DNA of 64,000 nt from Mesorhizobium sp. M7A.F.Ca.US.008.03.1.1 (GTDB taxonomy: Bacteria; Pseudomonadota; Alphaproteobacteria; Rhizobiales; Rhizobiaceae): assembly GCF_003997495.1 (NCBI RefSeq), contig NZ_RZRU01000003.1:62001-126000 (forward strand). The letters run 5' to 3'. Under the pieces are notes generated by a model that was not told the DNA's origin, did no database searches, and saw only the letters and a list, made by a program, of their open reading frames with translations. Both the position numbers and the translations under genes were made by a program. This document shows positions 15,493 through 23,803 of the stretch, in pieces (within the stretch, counting starts at the first letter, position 1; every line of letters begins with the position of its first letter).

Positions 15493-16515
15493 ATGTCGAT
15501 GACGAAATCCGAGGTCTGCGTGATCATCGCGGCAAAAAACGCCGCAGCGACAATCGCCGTCGCCATCGCATCCGCGTTGCGCGAACCGGAAGTGGCGGAG
15601 ATCGTCGTCGTCGACGATGCCTCCACCGACGACACCGCCGATGTCGCACGATCCGCCGATGATGGCAGCGGACGGCTCTCCGTGATGCGCCTCGATGTCA
15701 ATCGCGGCCCCTCCTTTGCCCGCAACGCAGCCATCGCCGGCTCGAAATCGCCGTTCATCAGCATTCTCGATGCCGACGATTTTTTCCTCGAAGGCCGGTT
15801 TCGCAACCTGTTTGCCGGGGCCGATTGGGATTTCGCGGCCGACAACATCATGCTGATCAGGGATGATGCGACGGGCGACGCGACGAAAATCGTCGCGCCG
15901 CAATTTGCCGCCGAGCCGGAATTCCTCGATTTCGAGCGCTTCGTCGAAGGCAACATCTCCAGGCGCCGCGTGCAGAGGGGCGAACTGGGCTTTTTGAAGC
16001 CGGTGATCAGCCGTGCCTTCCTCGACCGCCATGGGTTGAGCTACGACGAGAGCCTGCGGCTGGGCGAGGACTATGAACTCTACGCCCGCGCGGTCGCATG
16101 CGGAGCGCGGTTCAAGGTCATTCGCTCCTGCGGCTACGGCGCCGTCGTCCGCGCCGACTCCCTGAGCGGCCGCCACAAGACCCAGGACCTGAAGCGTCTG
16201 GCCGATGCGGATCTGGCGCTGCTGTCGATCGACAGTCTGCCGGAAGGCTCGAAGGCGGTGCTGCGGCGGCATGAACGGCACGTCCGCGACAAATATCGGC
16301 TGCGCAATTTCCTTGACGTCAAGGCCGAGCGGGGGCTGGCATCGGCCGCGGCTTACGCTTTCGCTAGCCTGTCCAATCTCCTCCCCATCGTCCAGGGCGT
16401 GGCTTTCGACAAGCTCGAGGCGCTGTTTCGTCGCGTCGGCCTTGTGTCCAGCCAAAAGCCTGTGCCGCCGCTGCGCTTTCTGATGGCTGGAACCAGCATG
16501 GGCAAGGAACGCTGA
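15493..16515 (+). CDS. Family 2 glycosyltransferase (ExoU/ExoO-like)
   Basis: 340 residues with a GT2 (GT-A) domain: VIIAAKNAAATI at the start, VVDDASTDDT near residue 44, and ILDADDFF holding the DxD metal site near residue 95. LGFLKPVISRAF and LGEDYELYARA match the acceptor side of the exo GT2 enzymes, and ExoO at 28634 shares the same segment. It is expected to add glucose or a related sugar to the lipid-linked repeat at the inner membrane face. ATG 15493 is used; upstream frame is poor. It could be ExoU or ExoW in function. Confidence 0.83.
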   Translation: MSMTKSEVCVIIAAKNAAATIAVAIASALREPEVAEIVVVDDASTDDTADVARSADDGSGRLSVMRLDVNRGPSFARNAAIAGSKSPFISILDADDFFLEGRFRNLFAGADWDFAADNIMLIRDDATGDATKIVAPQFAAEPEFLDFERFVEGNISRRRVQRGELGFLKPVISRAFLDRHGLSYDESLRLGEDYELYARAVACGARFKVIRSCGYGAVVRADSLSGRHKTQDLKRLADADLALLSIDSLPEGSKAVLRRHERHVRDKYRLRNFLDVKAERGLASAAAYAFASLSNLLPIVQGVAFDKLEALFRRVGLVSSQKPVPPLRFLMAGTSMGKER

Positions 16516-16597
16516 AAGCACGCAAACCATTTCGGTCGGATTTATGAGTTTACGAATTGGGTGGTTGCCTCGAGGCTCCGACGATGGCAGTCTATGT

Positions 16598-16609
16598 TGC
16601 GGTGCAGCA
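16598..16609 (+). promoter_or_regulatory. TGC-type operator (PhaR-like) before the coiled-coil gene
   Basis: TGCGGTGCAGCA is an exact match to TGCRNYGCASMA in the otherwise empty 247-base gap before the gene at 16763. Its presence supports a real promoter here. Confidence 0.45.
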
Positions 16610-16762
16610 TATTGGACGACCAGCCGAACTGGCCCCCGATCGGATTGGTCTGATGTCTCTCCTTCAGAGGAGCAGGACAATGCAAGGCAAGTTTTTGAGC
16701 CCCGGCTGCGGGGATCGGCCAGAGCCCGGCCCATAGGCCGGCGATGACAGGAACCTGAGTTC

Positions 16763-17158
16763 ATGGCCTCGATATTCGGTTTCAGATCAAGGGATCCGGC
16801 CCGCGACCGGCAGGCCGATGTTTCACGTCTCGATCGTCTGGCAAAGCTGTTCGAGCAGATTGCGGCCGAGATCGAGGCCGAGAGGGTCGGGCTTGAGAAT
16901 CGCTACCGGACGACGTCGACCAACGCCGCCTTCCTGGTCGAAGCGATGGAAAACGGCTCTGCTTCCGACAAGCGGTCTTCGGAAGTCAGCGCACTGACAC
17001 AGTCGATCCTGAATTGCGAGCGCCGCATCGCGGCGCTGTCGCGCCAGGCCGGCATGATGAAAGAGCTCCGTCATTCGCTGGATATGGTCTTCGACGAGGA
17101 TGCTGATTCGGCCACCGCGGCGGAATTCGCCTGGCCGGCAGGCGCCGGCAGAGGTTGA
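16763..17158 (+). CDS. Hypothetical coiled-coil protein of the exo locus
   Basis: 131 residues, hydrophilic, with heptad-like Leu and Ala spacing from about residue 20 to 105 and an acidic patch (DMVFDEDAD) near residue 110. There is no signal peptide and no membrane segment. An AGGA site lies about ten bases before the ATG, and a TGC-type operator lies 154 bases upstream. I do not recognise a family. Its place between a glycosyltransferase and exoK suggests a part in EPS assembly or its control, but nothing more specific can be said. Confidence 0.65.
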   Translation: MASIFGFRSRDPARDRQADVSRLDRLAKLFEQIAAEIEAERVGLENRYRTTSTNAAFLVEAMENGSASDKRSSEVSALTQSILNCERRIAALSRQAGMMKELRHSLDMVFDEDADSATAAEFAWPAGAGRG

Positions 17159-17306
17159 ACGTGAAGGCTCGGAACTGTTGCAACAGATTTGGCGCAAGGC
17201 GGGAAGCAATCGAGAGGGTCACAAGGGAGGTCAAGGTTGGCCCGTTCAGGAGCGGTTCGAACGTCGACTTTGGGTTGGGGACACACAGCGCAAAGGTGAG
17301 TTTGGT

Positions 17307-18161
17307 ATGAATTCGAATCCGAAACCTACGACAGCAATTGACGCAGCGCCTCTCGCATATCGGGCCGGACAAGTCGCCCGGCGGCTGGGGTCGCTCGGGG
17401 CGTTGCTGCTGGCTGCTCTTGGCGGTTTGCTGGCAACCCCTTCCTACGCCCAGGAGATTCCGACGTCGCCGTCCTTTGTCGATGATTTCAAAAGCTTCGA
17501 CCGCGCGCGCTGGTATGTTTCCGACGGTTGGAACAACGGCAACCATCAGAATTGCACCTGGTCGAAAGGTATGGTCGAACTGTCGAATGGTGTGCTGTCG
17601 CTCGGCTTCGAAAAGCAGACGCTGAAGGATCGCGACTACGTCTGCGGCGAGATCCAGACCAAGCAGCGCTTCGGCTACGGCACCTATGAGGCACGGCTGA
17701 AGACCGATACCGGCTCCGGCCTCAACGCGGCGTTCTTCACCTATATCGGTCCCAGCGACAAGCAGCCCTGGGACGAGATCGACTTCGAGGTCCTGACCAA
17801 GGACACCTCCAAGGTGCAGGTCAATGCCTATATCGCGGGCAAGGGCAAGAACGAGAAACTGGTCGACGTGCCGGCGGGCACGGAGAACGCCTTCAACGAC
17901 TACGCCTTCGTCTGGCAGAAGGACAGCTTGCGATGGTACGTCAACGGCCAACTGGTGAACACGATTACCGACCCGGCGAAGCTGCCCAGCCATGCACAGA
18001 AGATATTCTTCAGCTTTTGGGGCAGCGATACGATGAAGGGTTGGATGGGGGCGTTCGCGGATCCGGGCCGCAAGCTTTCGCTGCAGGTCGAGCGGGTCGC
18101 CTTCACGGCGCTCGGCGAACCCTGTCAATTTCCGGAATCGCTGGCATGCAGTGTAAAGTAG
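17307..18161 (+). CDS. exoK: Secreted family 16 endo-beta-glycanase ExoK
   Basis: 284 residues. A basic start and a hydrophobic stretch (LGALLLAALGGLLATPSYA) give a signal peptide with probable cleavage after AYA-type residues near 46. The GH16 active site is WDEIDFEVLT, with Glu157, Asp159 and Glu161 as nucleophile, helper and acid. ExoK cleaves nascent succinoglycan to lower molecular weights in Sinorhizobium. ATG 17307 has an AGGTGAG ribosome site; the longer frame overlaps the previous gene. The C-terminal pair of Cys may form a disulfide. Confidence 0.9.
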   Translation: MNSNPKPTTAIDAAPLAYRAGQVARRLGSLGALLLAALGGLLATPSYAQEIPTSPSFVDDFKSFDRARWYVSDGWNNGNHQNCTWSKGMVELSNGVLSLGFEKQTLKDRDYVCGEIQTKQRFGYGTYEARLKTDTGSGLNAAFFTYIGPSDKQPWDEIDFEVLTKDTSKVQVNAYIAGKGKNEKLVDVPAGTENAFNDYAFVWQKDSLRWYVNGQLVNTITDPAKLPSHAQKIFFSFWGSDTMKGWMGAFADPGRKLSLQVERVAFTALGEPCQFPESLACSVK

Positions 18162-18228
18162 TTGGGAAAGTCGATTTGAACCGGCGGGGCCGAAAACGGT
18201 CCGCTGCCTTGCATGGGAATGAAACCGA

Positions 18229-19560
18229 ATGAATTTAACGGTGTTTGGAATTGGCTATGTCGGCCTCGTGCAGGCGGCGGTGCTTGCCGAAGTCGGACAC
18301 CAAGTGGTGTGCGTCGACATCGACGCCGCCAAGGTCGAGCGGCTCAACCAGGGCCTGGTTCCCATTTTCGAACCCGGTTTGGAAAACCTCGTTAAGGAGA
18401 ACCATGCCGCCGGCCGCATCAAGTTCACCACCGATGCCGCCGCCGCTGTCAGGCACGGCGAGATCCAGATGATCGCGGTCGGCACGCCGCCGGGCGAGGA
18501 CGGCTCGGCCGACCTCAAATATGTGCTGGCCGTCGCCGAGACCATCGGCCGCGAAATGGACAAACCCAAGATCGTCGTCGGCAAGTCGACGGTGCCGGTC
18601 GGCACCTGCGAAAAGGTGAAGGCCAGGATCGCCGACACGTTGAAGAAAAGAGGCCGCGAGGATTTGGCCTTCGATGTCGCTTCAAATCCGGAATTCCTCA
18701 AGGAAGGTTCCGCGGTCGCCGACTGCATGAAGCCGGACCGCATCATCGTCGGCACCGACAGCGAGGACACCGAGGCTGTGATGCGCGAACTCTACGCGCC
18801 GTTCAATCGCAACCACGAGAAGATGATCGTGATGGACGTGCGCAGCGCCGAATTCACCAAATATGCCGCCAACTGCATGCTGGCGACCAAGATCAGCTTC
18901 ATGAACGAGATGGCCAATTTGGCCGAACAACTCGGCGCCGACATCGAGGAGGTCCGCAAGGGCATCGGCAGCGATCCGCGCATCGGCTACCATTTCATCT
19001 ATCCGGGCCTCGGTTACGGCGGCTCGTGCTTCCCCAAGGACGTGCGGGCGCTGATCAAGACCGCCGAAGGCGTCAAGTTCGATGCCAAGCTGCTGCGCGC
19101 CGTGGAGGAGCGCAACAACGCACAGAAATCGGTTCTCTTCGACAAGGTGGACCGCTATTTCAAGGGCAACCTCAAAGGCAGGACCTTTGCGCTCTGGGGC
19201 CTGGCCTTCAAGCCTAACACCGACGACATGCGTGAGGCGCCGGCGCGCGTCCTGATGGAAGCGCTCTGGAAGGCTGGCGCCAATGTGCAGGCCTATGATC
19301 CCGAGGCGATGCAGGAATGCCAGGCCATTTACGGGCTGCGCGACGACCTGCTTCTGTGCGGCACCAAGGAGGCGGCGCTGCGCGGCGCCGATGCGCTGCT
19401 GATCGCCACAGAATGGAAGAGCTTTCGCGCGCCGTCCTTCGACGCGATGAGGGATGCGCTGACCACGCCGGTCATTTTCGACGGCCGCAACCTCTATGAC
19501 CCCAAGGTCATCGCCCGCCATGGCATCGAATATCACTCGATCGGCAGAATGGCGGCATGA
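18229..19560 (+). CDS. ugd: UDP-glucose 6-dehydrogenase
   Basis: This 443-residue enzyme oxidises UDP-glucose to UDP-glucuronate with two NAD. The N-terminal GIGYVGLV is the NAD motif, STVPVGT and [10 protein letters not shown] are family signatures, and [10 protein letters not shown] contains the catalytic Cys267. The length is typical. Its place inside the exo locus suggests that glucuronic acid, or a sugar made from it, is part of this polymer or another surface glycan; canonical succinoglycan contains none. Confidence 0.95.
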   Translation: MNLTVFGIGYVGLVQAAVLAEVGHQVVCVDIDAAKVERLNQGLVPIFEPGLENLVKENHAAGRIKFTTDAAAAVRHGEIQMIAVGTPPGEDGSADLKYVLAVAETIGREMDKPKIVVGKSTVPVGTCEKVKARIADTLKKRGREDLAFDVASNPEFLKEGSAVADCMKPDRIIVGTDSEDTEAVMRELYAPFNRNHEKMIVMDVRSAEFTKYAANCMLATKISFMNEMANLAEQLGADIEEVRKGIGSDPRIGYHFIYPGLGYGGSCFPKDVRALIKTAEGVKFDAKLLRAVEERNNAQKSVLFDKVDRYFKGNLKGRTFALWGLAFKPNTDDMREAPARVLMEALWKAGANVQAYDPEAMQECQAIYGLRDDLLLCGTKEAALRGADALLIATEWKSFRAPSFDAMRDALTTPVIFDGRNLYDPKVIARHGIEYHSIGRMAA

Positions 19561-19652
19561 GACCGGACCCTGGCAGACCGATGCAAGAGCGGTCCGCACA
19601 CGGCCTGCGGGCGCTGGGACTGAGCGCGTATTTCTGTGTGGAGTTGTAGCTG

Positions 19653-21095
19653 ATGGTGCTGGACGTAAAGCCGGAGCAAATCACCAAGGATCATTTCGAT
19701 CTCGTCGCGATCGGTTCCGGCTTCGGTTCGGCCTTCTTCCTGCATGAGTTCGCCAAGCGCCGAAAGGCGCGCATTCTGGTGCTGGAGTGGGGACGCCACA
19801 ACACCCATGAATGGCAGCTCGAACAGAACGTCAACACCGACATCGAAGACGAGACGACCTACAAGACCAATTCCGACAAGCCGTGGAACTACACGATCGG
19901 ACTGGGTGGCGGGACCAACTGCTGGTTTGCGCAGACGCCAAGATTTCATCCCAATGATTTCCGGCTGAAAAGCACCTACGGCATCGGCAATGACTGGCCG
20001 ATCAGCTATGACGACGTCGAGCCGTTCTATTGCGACGCGGAAGACATCATGTCGATCTCCGGCGATCCCGACATGGCGGCGATGCTGCCCCGCTCGAAGC
20101 CGTTTCCGCAACCGCCGCATCGCATGTCGACACCGGACACGATGATGAAGGCGGCGCAGCCCGGCCAGCACTTCGTCATGCCAACCGCGCGGGCTCGCGT
20201 GCCGACCGCGCAGCGCACCTCGTGCTGTGCCAATCTGCGTTGCTGGCTGTGCCCGGTCGACGCCAAATTCACCGTCAACAACGGGTTGATGCACGTCTTC
20301 GAGCATCCCGACGTCTCGGTCTGCCTCGGTGCGGAAGTGCGCCGGCTCGATCACGTCGGCGGCGCTGTCCGTTCGGTCACGTTCAGCCATGACGGCAAGG
20401 AATACCAGGTCAGCGGCGATCTCTTCATTCTCGGCGCCAATGCCATCCAGAGCGCGGCCATCATGCTGCGTTCCGGCCTGGGCGGCGAATTTGTCGGCAG
20501 CGGCCTGCATGAATCCTACGGCTGGAATTTCGAGGTCTATCTCGATGGCGTCGACAATTTCGACGGCAGCACCATCACAACCGGTCTGAATTTCGGCCTC
20601 TATGATGGTCCTCACCGATCGGAACACGCGGCGGCACTGGTCTATTTCGAAAACCGCTGGCAGCACGGAATGCGTGCCGAAAAGGGGCGCCTACGCCAGG
20701 CGCTGCCGCTTGTCGTGGTCACCGAGAATCTGCTCGATCCAGAGAACTACGTCACGCTTGACGCGGATGAAAATGCCTTCGTCAGCTTCAAGGCGCCATC
20801 GGACTATGCGGTGAAGGGTATGGCGCGCGCTCTGGAGAAATTGCCTGACCTTCTGGCGCCGCTGCCGGTCGAAAAGCTCTTCGACCGCGGCATCCGGCCG
20901 ACCGAATCGCACGTCCAGGGCACGCTGAGGATGGGCACCGGGCCAGCAGACTCGGTCATCGACAGCGGTATGATCCACCACCAGCTCAGAAACCTGGTCG
21001 TCGTCGGCACGAGCACATATCCGAGCTGCTCCTGCGCCAACCCGAGCCTGACCGCGGCAGCGCTGTCCTTGCGGGCGGCGAGCCGGATCGCGTGA
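19653..21095 (+). CDS. GMC-type FAD oxidoreductase, large subunit-like
   Basis: 480 residues. The FAD-binding GSGFGSAF is at residues 21-28, a GLGGGTNCW segment (GGxxxxW family type) near residue 88, and a C-terminal GMC end with HVQGTLRMG and NPSLTAAALSLR. A cysteine-rich patch, CCANLRCWLCPVD, near residue 190 is unusual and could bind metal or heme-linked partners. The next gene, 13 bases on, encodes a Tat-exported small subunit resembling gluconate dehydrogenase subunit 3, so the pair probably forms a periplasmic sugar or alcohol dehydrogenase. Export would be by the partner's signal. The substrate is unknown. Confidence 0.8.
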   Translation: MVLDVKPEQITKDHFDLVAIGSGFGSAFFLHEFAKRRKARILVLEWGRHNTHEWQLEQNVNTDIEDETTYKTNSDKPWNYTIGLGGGTNCWFAQTPRFHPNDFRLKSTYGIGNDWPISYDDVEPFYCDAEDIMSISGDPDMAAMLPRSKPFPQPPHRMSTPDTMMKAAQPGQHFVMPTARARVPTAQRTSCCANLRCWLCPVDAKFTVNNGLMHVFEHPDVSVCLGAEVRRLDHVGGAVRSVTFSHDGKEYQVSGDLFILGANAIQSAAIMLRSGLGGEFVGSGLHESYGWNFEVYLDGVDNFDGSTITTGLNFGLYDGPHRSEHAAALVYFENRWQHGMRAEKGRLRQALPLVVVTENLLDPENYVTLDADENAFVSFKAPSDYAVKGMARALEKLPDLLAPLPVEKLFDRGIRPTESHVQGTLRMGTGPADSVIDSGMIHHQLRNLVVVGTSTYPSCSCANPSLTAAALSLRAASRIA

Positions 21096-21108
21096 AAGGA
21101 GGTATTGC

Positions 21109-21558
21109 ATGATCGAGATTTCCAGACGCTCGGCCCTGGCCGTCATGGCTGGCGGAGTGGTCTCGACAGGGGTCGCCTACGCCACTGTTTCCTCCTTCTC
21201 GGACGAGGATCTGGTGCGCGTCACGCTGGAAAAATACCTTGGCAAGTTGAACATCCGCATCGAACATCTGCAGCAGTTCGTGCTGGCGTTCCGCGACAGG
21301 AATCCGTGGAACTTTCCAAGCGAAAAACTGAGTGACGCCGTCACCTTGGTAGAGGAGCTCAAACTCGGCGCCGCGCGTCGCTTGCTGCCCCGGCAGAAGC
21401 GGGAAGATCTGCTGCATTTCGACCGCTGGGTCGTCGCCGAATTCCATATGCTGACGGACTACGCCTGGCGCAGTTCGCCCAACGACCCGATCCGGTTTAC
21501 CGGCTGGCAATCCTGTACCAATCCCTTCGCCAATCTGGAGCCGCCGAAACTTGCCTGA
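21109..21558 (+). CDS. Tat-exported small subunit, gluconate 2-dehydrogenase subunit 3-like
   Basis: 149 residues. The N-terminus ISRRSALAVMAGGVVSTGVA is a twin-arginine signal. The mature part has no Cys pairs until the end and a conserved-looking WVVAEFHMLTDYAW and a final FTGWQSCTNPF. Small subunits of this kind accompany GMC dehydrogenase large subunits and carry them across the membrane. It follows the GMC gene by 13 bases with an AAGGAGG ribosome site. No cytochrome subunit is visible, so the electron acceptor is unknown. Confidence 0.75.
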   Translation: MIEISRRSALAVMAGGVVSTGVAYATVSSFSDEDLVRVTLEKYLGKLNIRIEHLQQFVLAFRDRNPWNFPSEKLSDAVTLVEELKLGAARRLLPRQKREDLLHFDRWVVAEFHMLTDYAWRSSPNDPIRFTGWQSCTNPFANLEPPKLA

Positions 21559-21630
21559 CGTCGAAAAGAGAGGCGGCGGACTTTGCCTGTCTCCGAGCAA
21601 GGAATACGAGATGCGACAAGGAGCCCGATC

Positions 21631-22710
21631 ATGAAAGTTCTCTTTGCAGGCGGCAACGGCTATCCGCCCGAGTTCAGTGGCGGCGTTCAGTCGAGCACGC
21701 ATCATCTGGCCGAACAGCTGATCGAGCACGGTCATGAAGCCGCTGTGCTCGCCGCCCTGTTCGGTGATGGTGTCTTCGGCTTCAAGGCGCGCGCCAAGAT
21801 GAAGCTGTTGCGGCAGCCGGCGGTTGTCGACAGCTATCCCGGCTATCCGGTGGTGCGGGCCTGGTTTCCCTGGGAAGCGGCGGGTTATGCCGTCGACAGG
21901 CTGAAGCCCGATGTCGCCGTGGTCCAGTGTCACAAATCGGTTCCGATCGGCAAGGCGCTGCAGGCGGAGGGCGTGCCTCTGGTCGTTTATCTCCGCAATG
22001 TCGAGTTCCATGAACTGGGCGGCGATCTCCGTGAATTGCATTCAGCGCTTTACATCGCCAATTCTGACTTCACCGCGCGTACCTACAGACAGGAGTTCGG
22101 CATCGAAGCGGTGGTGATCCCGCCAACCATCAACCCGGCGCACTACTCGACGCCGACGACGGGCCAGTTCGTCACGCTGATCAACCCTTATGAGGAAAAG
22201 GGGTTTGAGCTCGCGGTGCGCATTGCCGGCGCCTGCCGCGAAATCCCGTTCCTGTTCGTCGAAAGCTGGAAGCTCGACGACGATCACCGGGCGCGGATCG
22301 AACAGACGATCGCTCCCTTGGGCAATGTCGTCCTGGAGAGCCGCACCAGCGACATGAAGACGGTCTATGGCCGCACGAAGATCCTGCTTGCTCCCAGCAA
22401 GTGGGAAGAGGCGTGGGGCCGCGTCGCTTCGGAGGCCCATTGCAGCGGAATCCCGGTTGTCGGCTCGCGGCGCGGCGGCCTGCCCGAGGCTGTCGGCTCT
22501 GGTGGCGTGGTGCTGGATTACGTTGCTCCGCTTGCCGATTGGGTCGCGGCCGTCAGGCGGCTGTGGAACGACAACCAGGAATATGACCGGCTTTCCAGTC
22601 TTGCTCGCAGCTTCGCCGGGCGCCCGGAACTCGATCCCGATCGCCAGTTCATCACCTTCTTCTCGATACTGGACAAGGCGATGCAGCAACGCGCGCGACA
22701 GGCGGCCTGA
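21631..22710 (+). CDS. Family 4 glycosyltransferase
   Basis: 359 residues with the two Rossmann-like domains of GT4. The N-terminal FSGGVQSSTHHLAE is the glycine-rich acceptor loop, LINPYEEKGFELA starts the second domain, and KWEEAWGRVASEAHCSGIPV holds the E-x7-E type donor site. ATG 21631 has an AAGGAG site seven bases upstream; an in-frame upstream start adds 16 unrelated residues. It lies within the exo locus and should add one sugar to the repeat unit or a related glycan. Confidence 0.85.
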   Translation: MKVLFAGGNGYPPEFSGGVQSSTHHLAEQLIEHGHEAAVLAALFGDGVFGFKARAKMKLLRQPAVVDSYPGYPVVRAWFPWEAAGYAVDRLKPDVAVVQCHKSVPIGKALQAEGVPLVVYLRNVEFHELGGDLRELHSALYIANSDFTARTYRQEFGIEAVVIPPTINPAHYSTPTTGQFVTLINPYEEKGFELAVRIAGACREIPFLFVESWKLDDDHRARIEQTIAPLGNVVLESRTSDMKTVYGRTKILLAPSKWEEAWGRVASEAHCSGIPVVGSRRGGLPEAVGSGGVVLDYVAPLADWVAAVRRLWNDNQEYDRLSSLARSFAGRPELDPDRQFITFFSILDKAMQQRARQAA

Positions 22711-22728
22711 CGGCGCCGCCTGAGCAGG

Positions 22729-23751
22729 TCAGGCCGGGCGCTTAACCCGGCTTTTCAGCGTCTCGTAGCCGCGGGCGCCAAGCAGCGCGCGGGCAATGGT
22801 CTTGGCGGCGCTCTTGCGGCCCTCTTGCGACTTGATCTGCCGCAGCCTTGCCGGCAGGTTGCGGGCCGCCTGGCCAAGTGCCGGCAGCGACAGCGCGTCG
22901 GGGAAGCTGACCATATGCGTTTCGACGCACAGCACCGGCTTGCCTGACAGTTCGGTGATCTTCAGCGCCTGTTCGTGCTCGCTCTCGATGAACAGGATGG
23001 CATCGGACTTGCGGTAGAAATCGGCCTTGAAACTGCCATGCGCGCCGAGTCGTTGCCGTTCCGCCTTGCTCGGCAGGTCGAGCATGATCAGCTGGTCGTA
23101 TTTGATCTCATGCTTGGCGAGCCATGCCTCGGTGAGCGCGCGGTATTTCTCCAGCCGGCTGGTAACCAGCCAGCCGATCCTGTGGGTCGCGACATGGAGC
23201 GGCCGCGCTTCGCTGAGGAATTTCTCATAGGCCGGGCCGTCGTCGTTTTCCGCCTCTGTCGGATCGAGGCACAACACGCCGTCAATGTCGACACAGCATT
23301 GCGCCAGAAATTTGTGATGCATGAAGTTCCACTGGAACATGCGCGGATGCGGCACGACTTCGAAGACGAGGTCGGTTTCCTGGTGCTGGGGCTCAAGGCC
23401 GAACACGGCGGCAAAGGTGAACTCCGCCTCGATGCCCGCAGTCTGGATGCGGGCGCGTGCGTCGCGCATGGCGTTGCCGCCGGAAACGCTGTCGTCGATC
23501 ACCAGCACCTTGCGCATCTCGGAAACCTTGCGGTCGAGAGCGGCACGACGCTTGGTGACGCCAGACGTATAGATACGCCCTTCCAGGAAGCTGTCGAGAT
23601 CGGTCATCGGGATGTTCGCGGCAAGGCTGACCAGCGTCGCTGCCAAAACGCCGCTTCTCGGCACACCGACGACCAGGTCGATGTCGCGCGGCAGCCGGTG
23701 CAGGCCCCTGACGATGGCGTCGTTCATATCGGAGATCGATCGGTAGTGCAT
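22729..23751 (-). CDS. Phosphoribosyltransferase-like protein with C-terminal HAD-like part
   Basis: 340 residues. The first half has a PRTase fold with the PRPP loop VLVIDDSVSGGNAM near residue 80 and VVGVPRSGVLAA near residue 27. The second half starts DIDGVLCLDPT near residue 155, the first motif of HAD hydrolases, and continues with residues on sugar-phosphatase-like lines. The single ATG start is clear. PRTase-HAD proteins appear in surface polysaccharide loci, but the substrate is not known to me; handling of a nucleotide-activated or phosphorylated sugar is a guess. It is followed by the flippase gene upstream on the same strand, 52 bases away. Confidence 0.78.
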   Translation of the reverse strand: MHYRSISDMNDAIVRGLHRLPRDIDLVVGVPRSGVLAATLVSLAANIPMTDLDSFLEGRIYTSGVTKRRAALDRKVSEMRKVLVIDDSVSGGNAMRDARARIQTAGIEAEFTFAAVFGLEPQHQETDLVFEVVPHPRMFQWNFMHHKFLAQCCVDIDGVLCLDPTEAENDDGPAYEKFLSEARPLHVATHRIGWLVTSRLEKYRALTEAWLAKHEIKYDQLIMLDLPSKAERQRLGAHGSFKADFYRKSDAILFIESEHEQALKITELSGKPVLCVETHMVSFPDALSLPALGQAARNLPARLRQIKSQEGRKSAAKTIARALLGARGYETLKSRVKRPA

Positions 23752-23803
23752 GGTTCAGACCTGGTCCTGGAGGAGATGTCCGTAGCAGTCGAAGACGCCC
23801 AAA

